Of a DNA stretch of 38,395 nt, positions 24,850 through 33,322 are shown one piece after another; position 1 is the first letter of the stretch, and every line of letters starts with the position of its first letter. Both the position numbers and the translations under genes were made by a program. Where the stretch lies: NCBI GenBank assembly GCA_002342805.1, contig DDQW01000028.1, positions 38,423 through 76,817 of the forward strand, given 5' to 3'. Origin of the DNA: Clostridiales bacterium UBA2432. GTDB lineage: Bacteria > Bacillota > Clostridia > Lachnospirales > Vallitaleaceae. A model generated the notes under the pieces. It searched no databases. It was not told the DNA's origin and saw only the letters and a list, made by a program, of their open reading frames with translations.

Positions 24850-26421
24850 TTAGTTGTGTTGCGCGTTGATTTCTTCTATAACCGCTTGTCCACCTTGTGT
24901 TTCCCAGTTAGCCCATGCAGCTTGAAGTCCATCTTCATCAATTTCGCCACTAATGTATTGTGTACGGGCATTATCAATGATTTCATCAAGGTTGGCACCA
25001 CTAAGAGAATAGGTCTCTGAGTTTACAATATAGGCTGCAGCCGGATTAAACACAGCGTAATCTACATTGGATGCTTTGACTTCTTCTTCAATAATCAATC
25101 GCTCTGTCATTTCAGGTCCGATATCTGTTGCTTTCATATTCGGAATATATGCAACCGTTTGATTTAATGCTGCAAACGCTTTTGCCGCTACGGCATCACC
25201 CGCAACTAAATTCTCTAAGTTTCCGTTTTCATCTTTTTGCCAATGAATTCCTTCAAGACCATAGGATGAAAGTGTAATCATTGCATCATCCGACATTTTA
25301 TCTAAGAAATTTAAGCATGCCACAACATCTTCTTCTGTTTTCGCCGCTTTTGTAATCACAAAGAATCCATTGTATCCGGATGTTGCTAGGGTTTTGTCAT
25401 TAATTGTACCCACTAAATTCATTGTAGCAAGTTCATATGATGTTCCATCCACTGCAGGAATCTCATTATTGACAAAATAATCCCAGATACGTCGTGAACC
25501 ATCTAACACATCTATAAAAATACCACACTCACCGTTTTTCACATCATCTTGCCATGTTGCAGTATCGCGCACCGCCCAGTCTGCATAAACTAAACCGTCA
25601 TCATACATTTTTTTCAACCATCTTAGTGCTTCCATATATTCAGATGTTTGATGGACCGGAACTAGCTTGCCATCAACTTCTGCCCATTCATTACCGACAC
25701 CAAAATAGGTTTGAATCACATCAAGAGGCCCTGTATATTTACATAATGACAATCCATAGGTATCATCTTCCCCATTTCCATCAGGATCATTGTATGTAAA
25801 TTGATACATCATATCGTATAAGTCTTCAATGGTTTCTGGTTCATCAATGCCTAATGCTTCTGCCCAATCTGCACGGTATCCCATACCTAAACGTCCAATG
25901 GGTCGGGCACGATAGACACCGATTAATTGATCGTTGACGGTCAGACTTTTATTTACATTTTGATTGGCTTGTGAAAGGTTAGGATATTTTTCTGAATCAA
26001 ACATAAAGTCATTTAAATCCCAAAAAGCTCCTGCTTCTGCTGCACTTGTAATTGCTGATGTCATACTTGGCACTGCAATAATCATCGGCATATCATCTGG
26101 TGAAGCTAAGGTTAAGCCTAAACGCTCGTCATAGTTGTCACTTGGTACCCAAGAAAAATCAACCTTGGTTTGTGTGTGCTCTTCCATGGTTGCCACAACC
26201 TCTTGTGCGTGATCTCCTGAAAGTGGACTACCTTCAAAATCAAATGTCATCATTGAAATCTGTGCTAATCCATTTTCATCACTGGCAGATGCATTTTCTG
26301 TTTCATTTGATCCTGAGTTTGAACCTTTGCTTCCCTCATCATCTTTTCCACATCCTGCAAACATTGAAATTATAAGTGCAAGAGCTAAAATAAGTGTTAT
26401 TGATTTTTTGAACTTCTTCAT
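24850..26421 (-). CDS. Extracellular oligosaccharide-binding lipoprotein, LplA/YtcQ type
   Basis: A 523-residue solute-binding lipoprotein. The signal peptide ends in MFAGC with lipidated Cys24, and a Ser/Glu-rich linker leads into a large SBP fold. The size and the linked LplB/LplC permeases match the Lpl/YtcQ type, which in Bacillus subtilis imports rhamnogalacturonan oligosaccharides. With PL11 and GH105 genes in the same operon the same cargo is likely here. AAGGAGG precedes the ATG. It follows the LplC-like gene after 40 bp. Confidence 0.92.
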   Translation of the reverse strand: MKKFKKSITLILALALIISMFAGCGKDDEGSKGSNSGSNETENASASDENGLAQISMMTFDFEGSPLSGDHAQEVVATMEEHTQTKVDFSWVPSDNYDERLGLTLASPDDMPMIIAVPSMTSAITSAAEAGAFWDLNDFMFDSEKYPNLSQANQNVNKSLTVNDQLIGVYRARPIGRLGMGYRADWAEALGIDEPETIEDLYDMMYQFTYNDPDGNGEDDTYGLSLCKYTGPLDVIQTYFGVGNEWAEVDGKLVPVHQTSEYMEALRWLKKMYDDGLVYADWAVRDTATWQDDVKNGECGIFIDVLDGSRRIWDYFVNNEIPAVDGTSYELATMNLVGTINDKTLATSGYNGFFVITKAAKTEEDVVACLNFLDKMSDDAMITLSSYGLEGIHWQKDENGNLENLVAGDAVAAKAFAALNQTVAYIPNMKATDIGPEMTERLIIEEEVKASNVDYAVFNPAAAYIVNSETYSLSGANLDEIIDNARTQYISGEIDEDGLQAAWANWETQGGQAVIEEINAQHN

Positions 26422-26461
26422 AACGTCCTCCTTAAATTTGTGCTATTTATAGTGTAGGGTA

Positions 26462-27370
26462 TTAGCCTTTAACAGCTCCTACCATTACGCCCTTGGTAAA
26501 ATATTTTTGAACAAAGGGATAAACAATGAGAATTGGAACTGTCGCGACCACCGTTGCTGCCATTTTTACAGCCTTATCCGGTGGCGTTCCCATGATATCA
26601 AAATCCATTCCATCTGCTTGTACCCCAGCTGCCAATAAAACAATACGTCGTAAAACAATTTGCACGGTTTCCTTATGCGTGTCCTTTAAGTAAATCATCG
26701 GTCCGAAATAATTGTTCCAGTGACCCACTGCATAGAACAGGGAAATCGATGCGATAACCGGCTTCGATAAGGGAAGTACAATTTTTGTAAAGATTTGTAG
26801 GTCATTACATCCATCGATGCGTGCTGCCTCTTCAAGTTCTGCCGGTAATTCTTGAAAAAAGTTTTTAACGATAATCATATTAAAGGGGCTAATGGCCACC
26901 ATTAAGATTAATCCGGCATAGGAGTTGTAAAGTCCAATCTCTTTAATCCATAAAAATGTCGGTATCATACCTCCATTAAATAACATGGTAATAATAACCA
27001 TATTCAAGAAAAACTTCCGCCCACGTAGATGTGATTTGGCTAAGGGATAGGCAAACGTTGTTGTAAAAAACATGTTGACCGCTGTTCCCACGACAGTTAG
27101 AAATATCGAATTTTTTAATCCGTTAAAGATTTCTCCGGTTTCAAAAATATATTTATAGGCATTAGTTGAAATTACTGTCGGAATAATAAAGAAGGCTTTT
27201 TCCGTAAGCTCTTGTTCTGTTGCGAATGAGCCTGCCAGAACATAAAGAAAGGGAAGCAATGTTCCTAATCCGGCTAACCCTGCAACACTGTATATAATGA
27301 TATTTGTTACACGATCTGTTTTTGACCCTTTGATTTTGTTTTTGTTTGAACGAATGACTTGTTCTGCCAC
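26462..27370 (-). CDS. ABC transporter permease, LplC/YtcP type
   Basis: A 302-residue inner-membrane permease with about six helices, the EAA loop EEAARIDGCNDLQIF followed by KIVLPLSKP, and the terminal MVGAVKG. The start is a GTG with AAAGGAG upstream; no in-frame ATG near the N-terminus fits as well. It begins 15 bp after the LplB-like gene ends and pairs with that protein to form the channel. Confidence 0.93.
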   Translation of the reverse strand: MAEQVIRSNKNKIKGSKTDRVTNIIIYSVAGLAGLGTLLPFLYVLAGSFATEQELTEKAFFIIPTVISTNAYKYIFETGEIFNGLKNSIFLTVVGTAVNMFFTTTFAYPLAKSHLRGRKFFLNMVIITMLFNGGMIPTFLWIKEIGLYNSYAGLILMVAISPFNMIIVKNFFQELPAELEEAARIDGCNDLQIFTKIVLPLSKPVIASISLFYAVGHWNNYFGPMIYLKDTHKETVQIVLRRIVLLAAGVQADGMDFDIMGTPPDKAVKMAATVVATVPILIVYPFVQKYFTKGVMVGAVKG

Positions 27371-27385
27371 AATACACTCTCCTTT

Positions 27386-28360
27386 CTAATAAATTCCTGA
27401 TTCTCCGGCTTTTTTTGCCAGTTTATTTGCACCGAGTACCATAATCATACCGACAACCGATTTAAACAAGCCTGTTGCAGTACTATAAGAGTACTGAGCG
27501 TTAATTATTCCTTTTGTATAAACATAGGTATCAAACACTTCTGCTACTGAACTGTTTAATGCATTCTTCATTAAAAAGATTTGCTCAAATCCTGTATTGA
27601 GTATGGACCCAACTCTTAGGATAAGCATAATAATAATTGTTCCTCGAATGGCCGGTAAGGTTACATGCCACATCATCTTCCACCGTCCGGCTCCATCTAC
27701 TCGTGCCGCTTCATATAAACTAACGTCTACGCCAGCGAGAGCCGCTAGGAAAATGATGGTTCCATATCCTGTTTCCTTCCAAATACTTTGTCCGATAATT
27801 AAGCCTCTAAAGTACTCCGGTTTACCTAAGAAGTTAATGGTTTTACCGGTTAACATCTGAACAACTTGATTAATAATACCATCGTTAATGTTTAAAAGTT
27901 GATAGGTTAGACTTGCAACGATAACCAATGAAATAAAGTGCGGAATGTATATAAAGGTTTGTACTGTCCGTTTATACTTCTGATGTTTGATTTCATTCAA
28001 TAATAAGGCTAAAACAATGGGTGCCGGAAAATAGAAAATCAAACTTAACATTGAAATCCCTAATGTATTAATGAGTACTCTTGGAAAGTCCGGACTGGTA
28101 AACAGCATCTTAAAATAGTATAATCCCACCCATTCACTTCCGGATAAACCCGAAAACGGATTAAATTTTTGAAATGCAATGATTATTCCACCCATGGGTA
28201 TATACCGAAAGATAATCAAATACATAAGCCCCGGAATCAACATTAAATACAACCATTTATGTTGTTTAACATACTTTAATGTTTCCTGCTGTGATTGTTT
28301 TGTCTTTTTAACTTTTGGTAACGGTTTTACTCTCGTCACCACAGCGCCATTTTGATCCAT
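27386..28360 (-). CDS. ABC transporter permease, LplB/YteP type
   Basis: A 324-residue permease and the first gene of the rhamnogalacturonan operon. A basic N-terminal stretch (residues 10-35) precedes WLYLMLIPGLMYLIIFRYIPM, typical of the LplB/YteP group, and the EAA loop reads LYEAARVDGAGRWKMMWHVTLP. AGGAGG lies upstream of the ATG. No ATPase gene is present, as in the Bacillus system, which uses MsmX. Confidence 0.94.
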   Translation of the reverse strand: MDQNGAVVTRVKPLPKVKKTKQSQQETLKYVKQHKWLYLMLIPGLMYLIIFRYIPMGGIIIAFQKFNPFSGLSGSEWVGLYYFKMLFTSPDFPRVLINTLGISMLSLIFYFPAPIVLALLLNEIKHQKYKRTVQTFIYIPHFISLVIVASLTYQLLNINDGIINQVVQMLTGKTINFLGKPEYFRGLIIGQSIWKETGYGTIIFLAALAGVDVSLYEAARVDGAGRWKMMWHVTLPAIRGTIIIMLILRVGSILNTGFEQIFLMKNALNSSVAEVFDTYVYTKGIINAQYSYSTATGLFKSVVGMIMVLGANKLAKKAGESGIY

Positions 28361-28437
28361 GATATCCTCCTTTTACGTTTGTGCTTCGTCTGAACTAAAG
28401 ATATCATTCGATGGATGTTACATCAATACTCATTATC

Positions 28438-28465
28438 TTGACACTTTTTAATTATTTTTTTGACA
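28438..28465. promoter_or_regulatory. TTGACA direct repeat 22 bp apart upstream of the operon
   Basis: On the plus strand TTGACA occurs at 28438-28443 and 28460-28465, a spacing of two helical turns, in a very AT-rich stretch 80-105 bp before the LplB-like start. Read on the minus strand the boxes are TGTCAA. This spacing suits an AraC-family dimer such as the regulator encoded upstream. A perfect 11-bp palindrome, GATGTTACATC, lies at 28414-28424. I could not assign a convincing -35/-10 pair. Confidence 0.35.
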
Positions 28466-28519
28466 ATCCAGTGTTTATAGGCTTTAAGGTACATCAGTAA
28501 TCACCATCACGACAACAAA

Positions 28520-28553
28520 AATACACATAATCAATAAAATGATTATGTGTATT
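28520..28553 (-). terminator. Terminator of the AraC-type regulator gene
   Basis: A perfect 14-bp stem, AATACACATAATCA and TGATTATGTGTATT, with a 6-base loop, lies just after the regulator stop; on the minus strand the stem is followed by TTTG. It separates the regulator from the operon it probably controls. Confidence 0.75.
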
Positions 28554-28564
28554 TTATCATCCAA

Positions 28565-30841
28565 CTATTTTGATTTATTGTTTTTACGATATTTTCCAGG
28601 AGTTGTTCCTTCCATCCGACTGAAGAAACGTATGAAATTTTGTGCATTGGTATAGTTTAATTCCTTGGCGATATCGGTTATGGTCATGCTTGTCGTCAAC
28701 AATAACTTTTTGGCTGCTTCTAGTTTATACTCTGCAACATACTCCGTAAATGTTGAATTCTTTTCAACTTTCATGACTTTCCATATATAGGTTGTATGAT
28801 AATTTAATCGGTCTGCACACTCATTCAGCGTGATGTCCCCACCGGTTTCTTCAATTAACTTCATGATTTCTTGAATGATTTCTGACGACTTACTTGTCCT
28901 AAACTGATTTAATCGCTCAATAATCGGAACAACCAAGCCATACTTATAAAAACTTCGTAAACGCTCTAGGTCATAGATTTGATTCACACTTTGATAAACT
29001 CGTGCTCGCCCTCCGGTAAAAATCTCATCCGGAGAAATTCCGGCTTCAATGGTTACCATCAGTATCTCATCCATAAAATGATGTATATAGAATTGTTGCT
29101 CCATCTTGGCCACTTGATGATCAATAAGATGTTGAACAAATTGGTCGACGACTTCAAAAGCTTTCTCCTGGTCACCGCTATCAACAGCCGCTTTAATCTC
29201 TCGCTCCATTAATCGATCATAGACACGGCTTTCATAATTGCGCTCTATATCGGTATAGAACATAACCCCTTCAAAGTCTGATGATGTATTCTTTTCATGA
29301 AGCACTTCATTATTCTTAAGGGCTTCGATTCCTTCACTATGGGCATTTCTGAACTGTTTTAAGTCGGAATAAATGGAGCTGACACCCACCTTAATGGCAA
29401 ACTGATACTCCATTTGCACAAAAATATCAATGCCTTTATACACTTCAATTGCTTTTTTTTCCAGCTCTTTAGGATCATTGTCCGTGACGACAACAGTAAT
29501 CACCCGAGAATTACTTGCCGGTGGTATGGCTAATCGGTTTCGAATCTCTTCTGGAATGTTTTCCATGACTTGTAAGCGTAATGCATCTTGCTTCATCTCA
29601 TCATAATCTTCATTCATAAGATTTTTAAGACCGATTGTCATGACTAAATAATAGTCCTGCATCACAATACCTAATTGTTTCACATACATATCGATTTGTT
29701 CGGAATATAGCGTTCCGTTAATTAATCGTGTCATGAAAAATTCACATAGTTGGGACCGTTGATTTTCAATGGTTTGCTCTAAGGCTGTATTACTATCCAC
29801 TAAACGGTCAACACTTCCTGAAATTCGTGTAAAGTCATCAGTGTAATTTTGCTGAAGCATTCCGCTTGCTTCTGTGACATAATCACTCAAATCATGTACC
29901 GGGCGATAGATAGCTCGCGTAAATAGGCTTGCTAAGATACTAATTAAAGCAAACCCTAGTACAACTGCTATCGTCATTAAAACAATATTTGCGGCACCTT
30001 CATTAAGGCGTTGTGTTCCCCATGCCACGTAATAGGTCCAGTCAACAACATCGGATTTTAGGCTTCCGATTTGATATGTATTTTTAGCGCTCAGTGTGAT
30101 TTGTGATTGTTGGTCACTCGACGCATCTCTTTGCAAAAGGGCTTCAGACAATTCTGAATGTGTACTATAGACAAGCTTTCCGTCACCATCAATAATCATA
30201 ATCTCAACATTTGCTTGGTCATCAAGAACCACTGAATTGATACGGTTTAAGTCAACATTTACCGTTAGCATAGAATTTTTTTCATTGCGAGTAACCGGTA
30301 AATTCACATAGTAAAGAACACCTTCTAAATCGATTTCTTCACGTCGAAGATTCTGATGTGTTACTTGGTCCATATGATTAACCCAACCTTGATCATCACC
30401 TTTAAAGGCCTTCACCTCATCCGGATTAAGACTCAAAGAAAAAGGATACAATCCGCGATTACTAAGAACCCAACCTGTATCCCAATTAATAAATGTATAT
30501 CCGGTAATATATTCAGATAAATAATAGGTGCTTTTTAATGTGTCTTGTGCTTTTGTTAATCGACTATAGTCCGAATACCAAATATCTTCATTCATCAACC
30601 ATTCAATTTCTTCTGTTTGCACTGCTGCTAAGTAGTACTTTCGTATACTATTCATGGTTGAATCCATACGTATCTTAAGCTGCTTGGCTGAAGAATCTAT
30701 GGTTAGATTCACTTCCTTGTTGATTCCTATGCGATATGTATTATATGAATATATACCCAATATTATAATGGGTATAACTGCACTAATCATCAAAAACAAA
30801 AATACTTTTGACCGATAACTAAGGTGTCTAGTTGTCTCCAT
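28565..30841 (-). CDS. Membrane-spanning AraC-family regulator, YtdP-like
   Basis: A 758-residue one-component regulator. Transmembrane helices at about 11-33 and 285-307 flank an extracellular Cache-like sensor domain of about 250 residues. A cytoplasmic region with a short coiled coil (about 340-365) leads to a C-terminal AraC-type double helix-turn-helix (about 655-755) ending RFFSRMEGTTPGKYRK. In Bacillus subtilis the similar YtdP lies beside the YtcQ-type rhamnogalacturonan transporter, as here. The DNA-binding part would have to act from the membrane. It probably senses pectic oligosaccharides and activates the downstream operon. A TTTTAGGAG site precedes the ATG. Confidence 0.88.
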   Translation of the reverse strand: METTRHLSYRSKVFLFLMISAVIPIIILGIYSYNTYRIGINKEVNLTIDSSAKQLKIRMDSTMNSIRKYYLAAVQTEEIEWLMNEDIWYSDYSRLTKAQDTLKSTYYLSEYITGYTFINWDTGWVLSNRGLYPFSLSLNPDEVKAFKGDDQGWVNHMDQVTHQNLRREEIDLEGVLYYVNLPVTRNEKNSMLTVNVDLNRINSVVLDDQANVEIMIIDGDGKLVYSTHSELSEALLQRDASSDQQSQITLSAKNTYQIGSLKSDVVDWTYYVAWGTQRLNEGAANIVLMTIAVVLGFALISILASLFTRAIYRPVHDLSDYVTEASGMLQQNYTDDFTRISGSVDRLVDSNTALEQTIENQRSQLCEFFMTRLINGTLYSEQIDMYVKQLGIVMQDYYLVMTIGLKNLMNEDYDEMKQDALRLQVMENIPEEIRNRLAIPPASNSRVITVVVTDNDPKELEKKAIEVYKGIDIFVQMEYQFAIKVGVSSIYSDLKQFRNAHSEGIEALKNNEVLHEKNTSSDFEGVMFYTDIERNYESRVYDRLMEREIKAAVDSGDQEKAFEVVDQFVQHLIDHQVAKMEQQFYIHHFMDEILMVTIEAGISPDEIFTGGRARVYQSVNQIYDLERLRSFYKYGLVVPIIERLNQFRTSKSSEIIQEIMKLIEETGGDITLNECADRLNYHTTYIWKVMKVEKNSTFTEYVAEYKLEAAKKLLLTTSMTITDIAKELNYTNAQNFIRFFSRMEGTTPGKYRKNNKSK

Positions 30842-30887
30842 GATATACTCCTAAAATAGTTTTCTTATTCCTAAAATACTTATATGA

Positions 30888-30916
30888 ATAGTATCATGTT
30901 TTTATTGTTTTCACAA
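30888..30916 (-). promoter_or_regulatory. Probable promoter of the AraC-type regulator gene
   Basis: On the minus strand TTGTGA (30911-30916) and TACTAT (30888-30893) are 17 bp apart, each matching four of six consensus bases, about 50 bp before the ATG. Downstream, TATTTTAGGA is repeated twice about 20 bp apart, the second copy including the ribosome binding site. Confidence 0.4.
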
Positions 30917-31189
30917 GTCATTTATGTCTACTTCTCGGTGCTTCAGCTCTTCAAAAAACTCATGGCTTTTTTCATTCCGAATAAACCCACCTTCAAAAAC
31001 TGCTGTTAATGTTTTTAATATAAGGTGACTCCGTTTATCTGCATGATGTGAAATATTTATTCCTTCAATTTCTTGAATCGAAATAACAATCTGCCGTTCA
31101 TCATTGCGCATAAATATGGTCATATCCTCTATTTCTACATAAAACTTTTGCATTTCAAATAGCCCGGATTGTATTTGAATTTCCATCAT
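30911..31189 (-). CDS. Hypothetical 92-residue protein
   Basis: A small soluble protein I do not recognise. It alternates short beta-like stretches (MEIQIQSGLFEMQKFYVEIE, then MTIFMRNDERQIVISI) and ends in a helix rich in Glu and Lys, which would suit a PH-like or similar small fold. Two adjacent ATGs are possible; AAGGAGG lies a few bases before the first. It follows the double-HTH regulator gene on the same strand after 110 bp that contain TGACAA/TTGTCAA boxes, so it may belong to that regulon. Confidence 0.65.
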   Translation of the reverse strand: MMEIQIQSGLFEMQKFYVEIEDMTIFMRNDERQIVISIQEIEGINISHHADKRSHLILKTLTAVFEGGFIRNEKSHEFFEELKHREVDINDL

Positions 31190-31251
31190 AGTAACTCCTC
31201 CTTACACCATCACATGATTAGCGTAGCAGATATGTTACCAAAATGCATTCG

Positions 31252-31285
31252 ATGACAATCGGTTGGCATTGACGTTTTTGTCAAT
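31252..31285. promoter_or_regulatory. TGACAA/TTGTCAA boxes upstream of the 92-residue gene
   Basis: ATGACAA at 31252-31258 and TTGTCAA at 31278-31284 face each other; the second is also the right arm of a perfect hyphenated palindrome, ATTGAC-N6-GTCAAT (31268-31285). The same core appears three times in the region on the other side of the regulator gene. Confidence 0.4.
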
Positions 31286-31299
31286 TATTGATTTAGTTA

Positions 31300-33183
31300 C
31301 TAGGTTAAGCTTTTTGTTAATGTGTCCAAAACGTCTTCTCTGTCATATCCATGAGGCATGACTTTTTCAGAAAGGTCTTTAATATATCCTGCAAAGGCTT
31401 GACAAAGCATTGGATGTTCAAATTGAAAAACTGTCAATGGATCATCTGTTTTTATTACAAATGCACGGTTTTTCTGTTTAAGAAGAATTTCAACATTTTC
31501 AAATGGTGCTTCAGGCAAGATATAAAATCGATACTTTTGATGTTGACGCACGAGCTTACGAACATATCGTATATGTTCTTCATATTCTTCACTTGTGTAA
31601 ACAACACTTCCTCCGACAAGTGCTTCTGGAAAAGGACTTCTTACTTTTGAAGAAAAAATATGCTCATCTGAATATAAAGGCATCAATTCCACAACTTCCC
31701 CTTCTTCTATTTCTCTGTGAAAAATTCGAACTTGATCTTCATATATTTCACTAAGAATATTTCGAATATGCCCATCACATTGGGCTCGTGCCAACATCTT
31801 TTCAAAAACTGCTCTTGGCATAGTCGATAAGGGTAATGTTGCCCTTAGATAAACAACATTTTCTTGATGTTTTGACAGCGCTTCGATAAACTCCTTATAG
31901 GTTAGCATATTATCCATTTTGTATATCCGTAGTAAGGGGTTACTTTCATCAAGTAGTGCTCTAAACTGCTGCATCTGATATTCAATGCGTTTCTGATTAT
32001 TACAGTAAAGATACTCTGCATTGTCTTGGGTTCCTGCAACCATATTTGCATCAACACTACAGTGTTTGGGAATAATAAATTTTGTTTGATAAAAGCGCTC
32101 TGATTTTTTCTCGCAATAATAGGATTGTATTTGTCCGCTCATATATAAAGGCAACCATTTTTGAATAGCTTCAAACATCTCTGGCATTGACCGTTCAATA
32201 TTATGGACAATCCGAATATGATGTCCTTTTTGTAAGATGATACCCATGAGAAGTGCCCATAACTTGGAAAACTCAGGATCTTGACGCATCCATTCCATGG
32301 GTTGATTTGAATATAAGTAAAGGGTTATCGGGTCGGCAATCGTTACCGCTGTAAGAAGAAATTCCTTAACCGCATTTCTCAGACCTTCTAGCCCATAATA
32401 AGCTTGGGTATAATTTTCTTTGGAATGAGCCATCTTAAGTGTGTGTTCTATTAAATCCTTTGGTAGAGATATATTGTATTGAAATGTATTTAAGTGATTT
32501 AGCAGCTCATCCGTAAAGCCTTTGTCCTTTTCTTCTTGCTCTACGATGAGATATTGTTTCAATGCCTTTACTAGCGTCTCGGACCTATCCAATTGTTCCT
32601 TTGTAAAATATTTTCCCAAGGAAGCTATTCGTGCATCGTAGGAAAGGGATATGGCCCGTTCTGCTAGCCAATCGCAGCATTGTGTGGGAAACCAGCTCTC
32701 TTTTGAAGGAATACGCATTCCCGTTCGAAATCGACTAACCAAAGAGGCATCCACGTGTAGGGCACGCGCTAACCGAATATTCGAAACATCTAAGGCTCCC
32801 ATAAGAATGTCAAGTCGATCTGAAAACGCATATAAATTCTGGTCTTTTTCTAGATTTTCTTGCATTTTGTTTGATTTTGGTAATGCTACTTTCATCTTTT
32901 TGTACAAGAGCATTGTGACATCTTCGAGATTTTGACTTGGTTCAAATCCACAAATCAAACAGAGTTTCTCAAGACCTTTGTTTTCTTCAGCCATGTTTAC
33001 AATGCCCCTAGCCAGTTTTTTTAATTGTTTTCCATCTGTTGACGGTTTTCTTGCACCACTTCGATAGCGACTAATTAATGATGCATCCGGTCCTCCGTGT
33101 TTGGCAATGCCTATATTCGTTAGTTCAAGTTCCTTAAAAATACAATCTAATTTTTCGATAAAACCCCATCGAAGCTCTTCCAT
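31300..33183 (-). CDS. Large regulator-like protein with two tandem degenerate HTH units
   Basis: A 627-residue cytoplasmic protein that I cannot place in a named family. The N-terminal 175 residues hold two similar XRE-like helix-turn-helix units, shown by DASLISRYRSGARKPS (33-48) and DASLVSRFRTGMRIPS (145-160), evidently an internal duplication. The remaining 440 residues contain a conserved-looking stretch from LYLYSNQPMEW through IRIVHN to WLPLYMSG and SYYC (about 288-357), perhaps an effector-sensing fold. The frame starts at a GTG inside the ribosome binding site; the ATG at 33183 with AGGAGG eight bases upstream is preferred. It is divergent from the zinc-ribbon/LemA operon across 139 bp containing repeated boxes. 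Confidence 0.75.
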   Translation of the reverse strand: MEELRWGFIEKLDCIFKELELTNIGIAKHGGPDASLISRYRSGARKPSTDGKQLKKLARGIVNMAEENKGLEKLCLICGFEPSQNLEDVTMLLYKKMKVALPKSNKMQENLEKDQNLYAFSDRLDILMGALDVSNIRLARALHVDASLVSRFRTGMRIPSKESWFPTQCCDWLAERAISLSYDARIASLGKYFTKEQLDRSETLVKALKQYLIVEQEEKDKGFTDELLNHLNTFQYNISLPKDLIEHTLKMAHSKENYTQAYYGLEGLRNAVKEFLLTAVTIADPITLYLYSNQPMEWMRQDPEFSKLWALLMGIILQKGHHIRIVHNIERSMPEMFEAIQKWLPLYMSGQIQSYYCEKKSERFYQTKFIIPKHCSVDANMVAGTQDNAEYLYCNNQKRIEYQMQQFRALLDESNPLLRIYKMDNMLTYKEFIEALSKHQENVVYLRATLPLSTMPRAVFEKMLARAQCDGHIRNILSEIYEDQVRIFHREIEEGEVVELMPLYSDEHIFSSKVRSPFPEALVGGSVVYTSEEYEEHIRYVRKLVRQHQKYRFYILPEAPFENVEILLKQKNRAFVIKTDDPLTVFQFEHPMLCQAFAGYIKDLSEKVMPHGYDREDVLDTLTKSLT

Positions 33184-33219
33184 AACTAGCACCTCCTAGA
33201 TTTATAATAGCATACTTAA

Positions 33220-33263
33220 AATGACAAATAAACATGATTTTGTCATTGCACATGAATTGTCAT
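33220..33263. promoter_or_regulatory. Three TGACAA/TTGTCAT boxes in the divergent promoter region
   Basis: AATGACAA (33220-33227) and TTGTCATT (33240-33247) form a perfect inverted repeat with a 12-base spacer, and a third TTGTCAT follows at 33257-33263, 17 bp further. They lie between the double-HTH regulator gene and the envelope operon. A plus-strand TATAAT lies about 35 bp downstream, before the zinc-ribbon gene. Placement and symmetry suggest an operator for the regulator. Confidence 0.5.
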
Positions 33264-33322
33264 GACTAGGATTTATCACAAGTTCGTATTATAATGTAAC
33301 TATAATGAAAGGAGGTTCTTCT

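Noticed and set aside
28438..28465. TTGACA boxes as plus-strand -35 promoter elements
   Set aside because: No gene is encoded on the plus strand downstream, and no -10 element follows at the right distance.
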